Source: Chloroflexota bacterium (GTDB taxonomy: Bacteria; Chloroflexota; Anaerolineae; Promineifilales; Promineifilaceae). Taken from it: 47,921 nucleotides of DNA. The stretch spans positions 1-47,921 of the forward strand of contig JAKEFB010000125.1 of NCBI GenBank assembly GCA_022616275.1. Reading direction: 5' to 3'. The notes beneath the pieces were generated by a model. It was given only the letters and a program-made list of their open reading frames with translations, did no database searches and was not told the DNA's origin. Position 1 is the stretch's first letter. Each line of letters opens with the position of its first letter. The position numbers and the translations under genes were made by a program. Shown one piece after another: positions 17,627 to 25,590 of the stretch.

Positions 17627-18828
17627 GGCCGCGGGCAATCTGGCCGGTCTTGTTAGTCAGCCTGTGGGCATTGCTGGCCGGTGTGTTGTTCACCAGCGCG
17701 CCCCGCCTACCCCAACCGACGTCTACCCGCTCGCCCACCTCGCCGGCGCCCGCCCCTCCGGCGCCCGGCCTCGCCTCAACCCCCTCGCCCACCTACGCCC
17801 TGCCCACTCGCCGCCCCACGGCTGGCGCCACCACCGCCAGTACCCTACCCCAACCCTATCGCGGCCTCTGGCTCGGCGGCCCAGAGCTGGCCGCCCTGCC
17901 TACTTCCGGCCCGGCCTGGGAAAACCTGCTGGCCGGCGCCGCCGAAGACACCGGCGAGCCCCGCCTGAGAAACCAGGACGACGACACCGACGTTTACGTG
18001 CTGGCCAAAGCCCTCGTCTATGCCCGCACCGGCGACGAGGAGTACCGGGCCGAAGTGCTCGAGGCCATTGAGGCGGCCATGGGCACCGAAGAGCGGGGGC
18101 GCACCCTGGCCCTCGGCCGCAACCTCGTCTCCTACGTGATCGCCGCCGACCTGGTCAACCTGCCGGCCGATCCGGCCCTGGACGGCCTGTTTCACCGCTG
18201 GCTGCGCTCCCTGCTCATGGCCGAGCTGAGCGACCGGACCTTGCGCAGCACCCACGAAGAACGGCCCAACAACTGGGGCAGCCACGCCGGCGCCGCCCGC
18301 GTCGCCATAGCCCTCTACCTGGGCGACGACGTCGAGCTGGCCCAAGCTGCCCGCGTTTTCAAAGGTTACCTGGGCGACCGCGACGCTTACGCCGATTTCC
18401 AATACGGCGAACTGTGGTGGCAGGCCGATCCCCTCCACCCTGTGGGCATTAACCCGCCGGGCGCCATGCTCAACGGCCACCTCATTGGCGGCGCCCAACC
18501 CGAAGAGATGCGCCGCGGTGGACCATTTCAGTGGCCCCCCGAAGAAACCGGCTACCCCTGGGAAGCCCTGCAAGGCGCCATCGTCCAGGCCCAGCTCCTC
18601 TATCGGGCCGGCTACAACACCTGGGAATGGCAAGACCAGGCCCTGCGCCGCGCCGCCCAGTTCCTCTACGACCTGGGCTGGCCGCCAACCGGCGACGACG
18701 AGTGGCAGCCCTGGCTCCTCAACTACGCCTACGGCCCCACCTTTCCCGCCACCACCCCTGCCCGCCCCGGCAAAAATATGGGCTGGACCGACTGGACCCA
18801 CAGCCAGCCCCCACCCCCAGATTCATAG
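17623..18828 (+). CDS. Secreted alginate-lyase-like protein
   Basis: A 401-aa protein starting at ATG 17623 inside the previous stop. It has a signal peptide or membrane anchor (about residues 1-25), a Pro/Thr/Ser-rich linker (about 27-75), and a helical catalytic-type domain (about 80-400). The domain carries VLAKALVYARTGDEEYR, the NNWGSHAGAARVAIALYL segment, WWQADPLHPVG, and the C-terminal WEALQGA ... GWTDWTH block shared with the fragment at 1-345. The arrangement resembles the chondroitin AC/alginate lyase toroid (PF05426). The Asn-Asn and Trp pattern fits the active-site region, but this assignment is from memory of the family. It probably cleaves or releases the exported polymer and ends the operon. 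Confidence 0.65.
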   Translation: MRPRAIWPVLLVSLWALLAGVLFTSAPRLPQPTSTRSPTSPAPAPPAPGLASTPSPTYALPTRRPTAGATTASTLPQPYRGLWLGGPELAALPTSGPAWENLLAGAAEDTGEPRLRNQDDDTDVYVLAKALVYARTGDEEYRAEVLEAIEAAMGTEERGRTLALGRNLVSYVIAADLVNLPADPALDGLFHRWLRSLLMAELSDRTLRSTHEERPNNWGSHAGAARVAIALYLGDDVELAQAARVFKGYLGDRDAYADFQYGELWWQADPLHPVGINPPGAMLNGHLIGGAQPEEMRRGGPFQWPPEETGYPWEALQGAIVQAQLLYRAGYNTWEWQDQALRRAAQFLYDLGWPPTGDDEWQPWLLNYAYGPTFPATTPARPGKNMGWTDWTHSQPPPPDS

Positions 18829-18841
18829 CAGGTTCGTAGTA

Positions 18842-18855
18842 CCCACTTTAGTGGG
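18842..18855. terminator. Short hairpin between convergent genes
   Basis: CCCACT, two T bases and AGTGGG form a 6-bp stem at 18842-18855, 14 bases after the operon's last stop. The stop codon of the opposing gene (TAA, 18848-18850) lies inside it. It may serve both strands as a weak terminator, but no strong T-run follows. Confidence 0.4.
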
Positions 18856-19423
18856 CAGGTTTCTCGTCCGTCGTCCACCTCCCGTCGTCTGTCGTCCGCC
18901 GTCCATCATCCCCCACCATCACCGCCAACAGCACCACCCCCCTCTTCTCCTCAAAATGAGGTGGCGGATACTGCTTAAGGTCCACCCGCTTGCCCGTCAA
19001 TACCATCAGCACCAGCCGCGCCAGCAAAATCCGTGGGTCCCGCTTATGACTCAACCGCGCCGGCCGCTCCACAAACACCCCCAGGTCATAATCACTATCC
19101 GCTTGCGGCCGTTTCCGGGCGTCAAAGCGGCTACCAAACCCATACCCCAGCCCCAGCCCACACGCCCCCAGCACGAGCTGGATCAGTCCTGCCTTTTTAT
19201 GGGCCAGCGCCCCCAGCGAAAATAACCCCACCGCCACCAGCCCGGCCGGTCGCCGGCGCCGCCACAACCCCCACCCGACCGCCACCAGCGTCCCATTCAA
19301 CAGCAGCGCCAGTCCCACCTTAAACGGCAGCCCATGCAGCCACCGCCACTCCCGCCCCGCCCGCGTCACCCCCGCCGCCAGCCGCGCCTGCATCACCCGG
19401 CACCTCGCCTCCCACGCTTCCAT
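18848..19423 (-). CDS. Unknown membrane protein with a nucleotidyltransferase-like GS...DYDL signature
   Basis: A 191-aa protein of unrecognised family. The start at 19423 is supported by AAGGAGG ten bases upstream on the minus strand. Two or three hydrophobic segments are visible (about residues 33-55, 60-73 and 79-95). A GFGSRFDARKRPQADSDYDL run (about 95-114) then recalls the G-S-x(9-12)-D-x-D metal site of MNT-type nucleotidyltransferases, with GKRVDL as a possible third acidic strand. This likeness is weak and its fusion to membrane segments is odd. The last 20 residues (DDGRRTTDDGR-like) are encoded by a GGACGAC low-complexity stretch (about 18860-18905), so the natural C-terminus may be lost. 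It converges on the polysaccharide operon. Confidence 0.5.
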   Translation of the reverse strand: MEAWEARCRVMQARLAAGVTRAGREWRWLHGLPFKVGLALLLNGTLVAVGWGLWRRRRPAGLVAVGLFSLGALAHKKAGLIQLVLGACGLGLGYGFGSRFDARKRPQADSDYDLGVFVERPARLSHKRDPRILLARLVLMVLTGKRVDLKQYPPPHFEEKRGVVLLAVMVGDDGRRTTDDGRWTTDEKPAH

Positions 19424-19511
19424 CTCAGCCTTGCCTCCTTGCCGCCAAATTTACCACACTCCCCTGCCGCCCCCAACACCGAGCTAACCACTTCGGTTAG
19501 CCTGTCACCTT

Positions 19512-19556
19512 AACCTCCGGGAGGTTGGCGATTTGACCGCTTGAACCTCCCGGAGG
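19512..19556. repeat. Palindromic pair of the AACCTCC(G/C)GGAGGTT family
   Basis: AACCTCCGGGAGGTT (19512-19526) and AACCTCCCGGAGG (19544-19556) are reverse complements and can pair across 17 bases. Each is also close to self-palindromic. They lie 3' of the M36 protease gene (stop at 19573) and could act as its terminator. The same motif appears at 30272-30327. Confidence 0.65.
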
Positions 19557-19572
19557 CTGAGTTCAACACGGT

Positions 19573-22524
19573 TTACGGCCGGTCTAACCAGAAGTCGTAG
19601 CTGCCTGAACCGCTGTAGGAGTAGATACGCCAGACGTAGTAGCCAGTGGTGCCGTTGTAGACGATGCTCTCGCTGGAGTCGGCGCTGGTCGAGCTGGCGA
19701 CCGTCACCCAGGTAAAGCCGTTCCACCGCCACAGATAGAGGTCAAAGTCCGTGCTGGCCGGGCCTTCCAGCCAGCCCTGGTGTGTCCCGGCGGCGCTGTA
19801 GTAGTAGGTGCCGTTGGGCTGGTAGTCGTAGTCGCCCGTGCCTGACAACGTGCCGCTGTAATGTTCGCAGTTGGTGCAGGGCGCGCCGCCTGGGGTGGGT
19901 GTGGCCGTGGGCGGCAAGGGTGTATTAGTAGCCGTCGGTGGTAACGGGGTATTGGTAGCCGTCGGCGGGACCGGGGTGTTGGTTGGCGGCGGGGCGGTGC
20001 CGGCGGTGCAGATGCGTACGCTCCAACTGTTGAGCGTGCCGGCGTCGGCCGAGGTGTAGTGGTCGTAGACGGTCAGCACCCAGGTCCCGTTGCCGCTCTG
20101 GCCGTCGAAGGCGCTGAGGGCCTGGTTGGGAGTAAAGGTGCCGTTGATGGTCGGCGTGCCGCCGGCGCACTGGTTCTCCACAGGGGCGGAAGCCTCGTCG
20201 TCTAGCGTAGTGGCAATGTTGTCGCCACTGCAGCCGTAGGTGCTGGCCGGCACACCCGGCCGGTCAATGATGGTCACGCTGGTGCCGGTATTCTGGTGAG
20301 TGAGGACCATACGCAGGTCGCCTACCCAGGGATGGGTCATATTGACGCTGGCGTTCAGGTCGGCGATGGTACTACTGCCGCTGATGCTCAGGTTGGAGGC
20401 GACGGAGCTGGTGCCATTGGGCAGGCTCTTGGGCACGTCGAGGCTGTTATAGGTGGTGCAGGTCTGCGGGCCGGGCGGTGTGTCGGTTGGCTGGGGGCCG
20501 GTGCAGGCTGGGGGCAGGTCAAAGGCCTGGGTGCCGTCGCTGCGGCTGCCGCTGCTGCCCTGGCTGGCGCTGTAGCCCAGACCGCGCTTGGCGAAGGCTT
20601 CCCACAGCAAGCACTGGTTGGCCCCGCCGTTGTTGTTCTGGTCGGCCAGCAGGATAGCGTTGCGGGCATCCACAAAGCCGGGGCTGCACGGCTGCAGCTT
20701 CAGGCCGTCTACGACAAGTTGCAGGGCGATGTTGTTGCCACCGTTGCCGTTGTAGAAGTCGCTGTCAAAACCGTACTGGTCCACCAGCCCCCAGGTCACC
20801 TCCCACAGCATGGCGGCCCAGACGGAGCCGACACCGTGGGGGATGGCGGCCGTCTTGATGGTGTCGTAGGTGCGGGGGTCAATGCTCATGTCGGTGGTGT
20901 AGGGATGGGTGCGAATGCCGGTTCCGGTGGTCGGCTGGCCCAGGACGTAGGTGCCGACGCCGCGCCGGTCAGTGCCCTGGTCGCCGGACTCCATCGTCAG
21001 CATGATACCAAACCAGTCGCTCCAGCCCTCGCCGCCCTGCTCCTGGTTGTTGAGGCAGCTTGAGTTGTTGGGGCCGCCGGTCAGGCGAATGGAGATGCCG
21101 TGGCCGTACTCGTGGATGATAATGCCGTTGTCCAGGTCGCCATCGCGCATGGGGCTAGTCTGGCTCCAGAGGTACATTTGCATGCGGGGGTTGCCGCCGT
21201 CAACGGGCGTGGCAAAGTTGGCATTGTTCGTGCCGCCGCCGTCCTGGGCTTCGGCGTTGACAGAGTCGCTGGCGGCGCCACCCCGGCCGTAGTTGTTCTC
21301 CTGGAAGTTGCCGCTGGCCTCGTTGAAGCCATACTGGTAAAAGACGTCGTGGATGATGTTGTTCCAGTAGAACAGGTTGGTAATGGCTGCGTCCTGGTAG
21401 GTACTGGGCTGCTGGGTCAAGTTAATGGGGAAGTCAAAGTGGCGCTCGGTGCCACCAAAGGCCCGGGCGGCGTCGCCGCCGGTGGGGGCATTGTTGTTGT
21501 CTACGTCTTCGTAGGCGTCTACGTTGTTGCCCTTGGTGTAGTTGGATTCAGCGCCGGGCGAGCCGTTGGTATCGTGCCAGGCATAGGGCGAGGCGGTGAT
21601 GTTGGCCGGGTTGAGGGCCTGCGACCGGCCGCCGTGGTTGGGACTCTCGACCGGCATGGCGTAGACGTTATACTGGTCGCCCGACAGCGGGTCGGCCGGG
21701 GGCAGGCCGGCCTGGACATGGCCGGCCGGGGCGTGGGCAACGGCAGCAGTGGCGCCGCCCTGTTCCGGCGCGCCAAAGTTGTCGTGAATGACGTAGTTGA
21801 GCTGGTCCAGCACCTGGCCGGTGGCGGCGTCCAACCGGAGATTCCACCAGTCAACAGCGTCCAACTCGTAAATTTCCACTTCCCAGGCCAGCCGGACGCT
21901 GCCGTCGGCTAGAGGCTGGTAAACCAACCGGGCGGGGATGGGGTTCAGGGAGATGCCGCCGTCGCTAAAGAGAACGCGGCCGTCTGCGCCATTGGTACGT
22001 TCCAGGACGACCAGGGGCTCGGCCAGGGCCAGGCCCAGCGAGCCGGCGGCGGCCGAAACAGCATCGGCGGCGGAGAGGGTCGCTTCGCCCCGGCTGACGG
22101 AGTGGTCCAGGCGGGCGGCAAAGCGGTTGCCCAGGTTGATGATACTGCCGTCTGCGGCCACATTAACGTTGATGAGGGCGTTGTAGACTTCAACACCCTG
22201 GTAACGCTGCTGCAGGTAGATGTGGGTTGTGCCGTTATGGTCGCTGGTGTAGATGTCGCTCACGACGATGTCGGCCACGTCGGCTCGGGCCAGTCCCAGC
22301 TCATCGTAATGGCTGTTAAGGTAGGCCAGGGCAATCTCCAGGGGATCGCCGTTGGCCGGGCCGGTGAGAAAATGCACCGGGTTGGCGGCGCCGGCGGCCA
22401 TGAGCGGGTCGCTGCCGGAGGAGGCGGCCGCCTGGCCTCCGCCGGCCAGGGAAAGGGTCAATAACGAGATTAAGAACAGGACGCCAGCCAAGAATAGGAC
22501 CAGGCTGAGCTTTGATTGCTTCAT
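19573..22524 (-). CDS. Secreted M36 (fungalysin-type) metalloprotease with P-domain and C-terminal PPC-like domain
   Basis: A 983-aa secreted zinc protease. Order of parts: signal peptide (1-34); FTP-type propeptide (about 50-245); M36 catalytic domain (about 250-670) with the zinc motif HEYGH (471-475) and a downstream EGWSDW Glu (about 499-504); a proprotein-convertase P-domain (about 690-830, starting CTTYNSLDVPKSLP); a Pro/Thr linker of repeated TNTPLPPTA units (about 838-875); and a 103-residue C-terminal domain beginning APCTNCEHY, rich in Tyr and Trp, of the bacterial pre-peptidase C-terminal type. That last domain is nearly the same as in the neighbouring subtilase. The enzyme probably degrades extracellular protein. 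It is read from its own start, 70 bases downstream of the subtilase stop. Confidence 0.93.
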   Translation of the reverse strand: MKQSKLSLVLFLAGVLFLISLLTLSLAGGGQAAASSGSDPLMAAGAANPVHFLTGPANGDPLEIALAYLNSHYDELGLARADVADIVVSDIYTSDHNGTTHIYLQQRYQGVEVYNALINVNVAADGSIINLGNRFAARLDHSVSRGEATLSAADAVSAAAGSLGLALAEPLVVLERTNGADGRVLFSDGGISLNPIPARLVYQPLADGSVRLAWEVEIYELDAVDWWNLRLDAATGQVLDQLNYVIHDNFGAPEQGGATAAVAHAPAGHVQAGLPPADPLSGDQYNVYAMPVESPNHGGRSQALNPANITASPYAWHDTNGSPGAESNYTKGNNVDAYEDVDNNNAPTGGDAARAFGGTERHFDFPINLTQQPSTYQDAAITNLFYWNNIIHDVFYQYGFNEASGNFQENNYGRGGAASDSVNAEAQDGGGTNNANFATPVDGGNPRMQMYLWSQTSPMRDGDLDNGIIIHEYGHGISIRLTGGPNNSSCLNNQEQGGEGWSDWFGIMLTMESGDQGTDRRGVGTYVLGQPTTGTGIRTHPYTTDMSIDPRTYDTIKTAAIPHGVGSVWAAMLWEVTWGLVDQYGFDSDFYNGNGGNNIALQLVVDGLKLQPCSPGFVDARNAILLADQNNNGGANQCLLWEAFAKRGLGYSASQGSSGSRSDGTQAFDLPPACTGPQPTDTPPGPQTCTTYNSLDVPKSLPNGTSSVASNLSISGSSTIADLNASVNMTHPWVGDLRMVLTHQNTGTSVTIIDRPGVPASTYGCSGDNIATTLDDEASAPVENQCAGGTPTINGTFTPNQALSAFDGQSGNGTWVLTVYDHYTSADAGTLNSWSVRICTAGTAPPPTNTPVPPTATNTPLPPTATNTPLPPTATPTPGGAPCTNCEHYSGTLSGTGDYDYQPNGTYYYSAAGTHQGWLEGPASTDFDLYLWRWNGFTWVTVASSTSADSSESIVYNGTTGYYVWRIYSYSGSGSYDFWLDRP

Positions 22525-22550
22525 TTTCTTTTCCCTCTTGAATTAAAAGT

Positions 22551-22581
22551 GGGCCTCCAGGAGGCAGTCTCCTGGAGGCCC
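22551..22581 (-). terminator. Intrinsic terminator between the two protease genes
   Basis: GGGCCTCCAGGAG (22551-22563) and its exact reverse complement (22569-22581) enclose a five-base loop. On the minus strand the stem is followed by ACTTTTAATT. It is placed 14 bases after the subtilase stop, so it should end that transcript. Confidence 0.75.
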
Positions 22582-22594
22582 AGGTGGTGATGGT

Positions 22595-24211
22595 TTACGG
22601 CCGGTCCAACCAGAAGTCGTAGCCGCCGGAACCGCTGTAGGAGTAGATACGCCAGACGTAGTAGCCAGACGTACCGTTGTAGCTGATGTACTCGCTGGAG
22701 GAGGAGCTAATGGACTGGGCTACTGTAACCCAGGAGAAGCCGTTCCACTTCCAGAGGTAGAGGTCGAAATCGGTACCGGCCGGGCCTTGCAGCCAGCCCT
22801 GGTGGTTGCCAGAGCCGCTGTAATAGTAGGTGCCGTTGGGATGGTAATCGTAGTCGCCCGTTCCGCTCAAGGAACCGGTGTAATGTTCACAGTTGGTGCA
22901 GGGGGCCGGGTTGGGTGGCGGCGTGGGCGTGGGATTGGGGGGCGGCGGGCTGCCACCGAAGATGGTGTATAGGAGCAGGTTGGGCGAGCCGCTGCCAATA
23001 CTGGAGAGACGGCCGCTGGTGGCGTTGTTGACGATGGCATTGCGGACGGTGGAGGGTGAGGCGCCGGGGTTGGTTTGCAGGTAAAGAGCAGCGCCGCCGG
23101 CGACGTGGGGGGTGGCCATCGAAGTGCCGCTGATAGTGTTGGTAGCGGAATCGCTGGTGTACCAGGCGCTGGTAATGCTGGAACCAGGGGCGAAGATGTC
23201 CAGGCAAGTGCCATAGTTGGAGAAAGAAGAACGGGCGTCAGAGGAGGTGGTCGAGCCGACGGTGATGGCGGCGGCCACACGGGCCGGTGAGTAGTTGCAG
23301 GCGTTGGCGTTGCTGTTACCGGCGGCAATGGCGTAAGTTACGCCGTCATTGATGGAGTTGTTGACGGCGGTGTCCAGGGCCGTTGAAGCGCCGCCGCCCA
23401 GGCTCATGTTAGCCACGGCCGGATTGGAGCCGGTGTGATGTCCCGTCACCCAATCTACACCGGCAATAACCCCGGAGTTCGTGCCCGAGCCACTGCAGTT
23501 GAGGACGCGCACGGCGTATAAGGTGACCTGCTTGGCCACGCCGTAGGTCGTTCCGCCAACGGTGCCGGAGACGTGGGTGCCATGACCGTTGCAGTCATTG
23601 GAACCGTTGCCGTCGTTGATGGCGGTGTAACCGTGCAAGGCCCGGCCGCCGAATTGCGTATGCGTGCGGCGGATGCCGGTGTCAATGATGTAAGCGGTGA
23701 CGCCCGCCCCGGTCTGATTATAGACGTAGGTGGTGTTCAGCGGCAGATCGCGCTGGTCAACCCGGTCGAGGCCCCAGGTGGCGTTGAGCTGGGTATCGGT
23801 GAGAGAGATGGTTTGGTCAGCCTCGATGTAAGCGATGTTCAGGTCTTTTTGGATGGTTTCGAGGGCGGCGGCGGGCATGGTGGCAGCAAAGCCTTCTAAA
23901 GCAGAAGAGTAAGTATAGTGGACGGTGCCACCGAGATTCCTGACTGTGTCTACAACGTCGGTTTCAAGCGCATCGGCCGTCCCTTTATTGAATACGACGA
24001 TATATTGATCTGGGATCGCCGCCGGGCTATCCTGTCCCAGGACAGGGGGCGGCTGGGCGACGGTGTCCTCGTCTAGCACCGGACGAGGGCCTCTGTCGCC
24101 GCGGACGGCGATGCCCGCGCCGCCGTTCACCTGGCCAAACACGGGGATGGTGATGGCAACGAGTAAAAGAAATGCTAAAAAGAACGCTAGCCGGAAAGGT
24201 TTACGGTACAT
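22595..24211 (-). CDS. Secreted S8 subtilase (proteinase K/aqualysin type) with the same C-terminal domain
   Basis: A 538-aa secreted serine protease. Signal peptide (1-26), inhibitor-I9 propeptide (about 68-137), and an S8 catalytic domain with Asp in AYIIDTGI (D177), His in NGHGTHVSG (H210) and Ser in [13 protein letters not shown] (S364). The oxyanion region [15 protein letters not shown] is typical of the proteinase K group. A short [14 protein letters not shown] linker then joins a 103-residue C-terminal domain that matches the M36 neighbour at 85 of 103 positions by eye. ATG 24211 has AAAGGAGAG upstream. The heptamer repeats at 24244-24278 lie in its leader or promoter. Together the two proteases form a secreted proteolytic module. 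Confidence 0.95.
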   Translation of the reverse strand: MYRKPFRLAFFLAFLLLVAITIPVFGQVNGGAGIAVRGDRGPRPVLDEDTVAQPPPVLGQDSPAAIPDQYIVVFNKGTADALETDVVDTVRNLGGTVHYTYSSALEGFAATMPAAALETIQKDLNIAYIEADQTISLTDTQLNATWGLDRVDQRDLPLNTTYVYNQTGAGVTAYIIDTGIRRTHTQFGGRALHGYTAINDGNGSNDCNGHGTHVSGTVGGTTYGVAKQVTLYAVRVLNCSGSGTNSGVIAGVDWVTGHHTGSNPAVANMSLGGGASTALDTAVNNSINDGVTYAIAAGNSNANACNYSPARVAAAITVGSTTSSDARSSFSNYGTCLDIFAPGSSITSAWYTSDSATNTISGTSMATPHVAGGAALYLQTNPGASPSTVRNAIVNNATSGRLSSIGSGSPNLLLYTIFGGSPPPPNPTPTPPPNPAPCTNCEHYTGSLSGTGDYDYHPNGTYYYSGSGNHQGWLQGPAGTDFDLYLWKWNGFSWVTVAQSISSSSSEYISYNGTSGYYVWRIYSYSGSGGYDFWLDRP

Positions 24212-24243
24212 TGATTCTCTCCTTTCGTCTTTGGTAAATAGCT

Positions 24244-24278
24244 ATAAGCTATAAGCTGTAAGCTGTAAGCTGTAAGCT
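24244..24278. repeat. Five tandem heptamers upstream of the subtilase gene
   Basis: ATAAGCT twice and GTAAGCT three times, head to tail, followed by a T-run. Read on the minus strand the units are TTACAGC and TTATAGC. They supply -35-like TTACAG and -10-like TATAGC elements about 16 bases apart, upstream of the ATG at 24211. Short tandem repeats of this kind can change copy number by slippage. Confidence 0.8.
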
Positions 24279-24374
24279 TTTTTATTTGTGGCGAGTCTTA
24301 GCCCGGGTGGTCTCTGGTCGAAATTGATGAATGATAAGCGGCCGGCCGGGCCTGAGCAGGTGGTTGGTGGTGGC

Positions 24375-24426
24375 AAAAAAAACGCGCCCCCGTATCGTCT
24401 GGGTTAGCCAGACGATACGGGGGCGC
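24375..24426 (-). terminator. Strong intrinsic terminator downstream of the hydrolase operon
   Basis: A perfect 19-bp stem, GCGCCCCCGTATCGTCTGG (24384-24402) with its complement (24408-24426) and a GTTAG loop. On the minus strand it is followed by GTTTTTTTT (24375-24382). It lies about 310 bases after the stop of the alpha/beta hydrolase gene and upstream of the subtilase gene, so it should end the transcript coming from 28.6 kb. The surrounding 24279-24738 holds no other gene. Confidence 0.85.
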
Positions 24427-24649
24427 ACTCATACGCCGCCAAGCCACAGGCAAAAGAGCAGGTAATAGACCGCGCCTTGATGGTTCGTGGGAATTTCCGG
24501 GTCTAAGTTTTCGTCCACCCGTCGCTATTGGTTGCGCTACTCTATCCTAATGAGGGCGAGGACAGAAACATAGGGCGTAGGAAAAATGCATTAACATCAT
24601 AGCAAAAAATGATGGCAAAACAAGAACAACCTGGTGGCAATGGGGTTAC

Positions 24650-24722
24650 GGGAGGGAGACAAGGGGACAAGGAGACAAGGGGAGGGGGTGACAGGGTGAC
24701 AAGGTGAAGGAGGGGGCGGTGC
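24650..24722. repeat. G-rich low-complexity repeat (GGAGACAAGG / GGTGACAAGGTGA type)
   Basis: A run of GGAGACAAGGGGACAAGGAG-like and GGGTGACAGGGTGACAAGG-like units, immediately after the hydrolase stop codon region. Similar runs occur at 29105-29195 and 32205-32250, and in short form at 44941-44967. It is not coding. The reading frames through it are trivial. Confidence 0.75.
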
Positions 24723-24738
24723 TGGGAGTGGAGTGATG

Positions 24739-25590
24739 CTAGGTGGCCAGGAATTGGGTTATGAGGTGGTTGACTTGGGTTGGCTCTTCGTGCTGGACCC
24801 AATGGCTGGCGCCCTGGAGATAGACGAGTTGGCCGGCGTCGCAGAGGGCGAGGCTTTCGTGGGCCATACCGGCCTCGAGGGCGACGTCTTCCGTGCCCCA
24901 GATGATGAGCGTGGGGGTGGAAACGCGCAGGCTGCGTTGGCGGCGAGGCTGGGCGCGCACGGCGGCGCGATACCAGTTGATCATGGCGGTGATGGCGCCG
25001 GGCTGAGACCAGGCGTGGCGGTAGTGGTCGAGGTCGGCCGCACTGAAGGTCCCCGGGTGGCTGCTGAGCCGCATCCCCCGCACCAGGGTCCACCAGTTAT
25101 GCCAACGCAAAACTGCTTCCGGGAGCCAGGGGAGTTGAAAGAAGAAGATGTAGCGGCTGCGGCGGCGCTGGGCCGGGTCCCGGCGTAGACGCCGGCGCAT
25201 GACGGCGCCGTGGGGGACGTTGAGGATGACGAGTCGCTCCAGCCGCTGGGGAAAGGTGCGGGCCAGCCACCAGGCGACGGCAGCGCCCCAGTCGTGGCCA
25301 ATGACAATGGCTCTGTCGCGGCCGGCGGCGTGTATGAGACCGATCACGTCGGCGGCCAGTTCGTCGAGGTTGTAGGCGGCGATGCCTCGAGGCTTGCTGC
25401 TGAGGTTGTAGCCGCGCTGGTCGGGGGCCCAGACATGGTAGCCGGCGGCGGCCAGGGCGGGGATTTGATGGCGCCAGCCGTACCAGAAGTCGGGAAAGCC
25501 GTGGAGGAGCAGGACGAGGGGCCCGGCCGGGGGGCCGTCCTGGACGACGTGGAGGGTGAGGCCGTTGGTGTGGACGAGTTGGTGGTTCAC
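24739..25590 (-). CDS. Alpha/beta hydrolase, epoxide hydrolase/dehalogenase-like
   Basis: A 283-aa protein. Oxyanion motif HGFPDFWYGW (30-39), nucleophile elbow GHDWGAAVAW with Asp100 as nucleophile, and a catalytic His in QGASHWVQHEEP (H263). An Asp rather than Ser nucleophile places it with soluble epoxide hydrolases or haloalkane dehalogenases, and the HGFPDFWY motif favours the epoxide hydrolase side. Its start codon (GTG 25590) overlaps the stop of the large secreted protein as GTGA, so translation is probably coupled, which is unusual for such a pair. No signal peptide. Substrate unknown. Confidence 0.9.
   Translation of the reverse strand: MNHQLVHTNGLTLHVVQDGPPAGPLVLLLHGFPDFWYGWRHQIPALAAAGYHVWAPDQRGYNLSSKPRGIAAYNLDELAADVIGLIHAAGRDRAIVIGHDWGAAVAWWLARTFPQRLERLVILNVPHGAVMRRRLRRDPAQRRRSRYIFFFQLPWLPEAVLRWHNWWTLVRGMRLSSHPGTFSAADLDHYRHAWSQPGAITAMINWYRAAVRAQPRRQRSLRVSTPTLIIWGTEDVALEAGMAHESLALCDAGQLVYLQGASHWVQHEEPTQVNHLITQFLAT

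Noticed and set aside
20296-21912. Two open frames of 255 and 270 aa on the + strand
   Set aside because: Antisense to the M36 protease. The Val/Gly/Ala-rich composition is typical of shadow frames.
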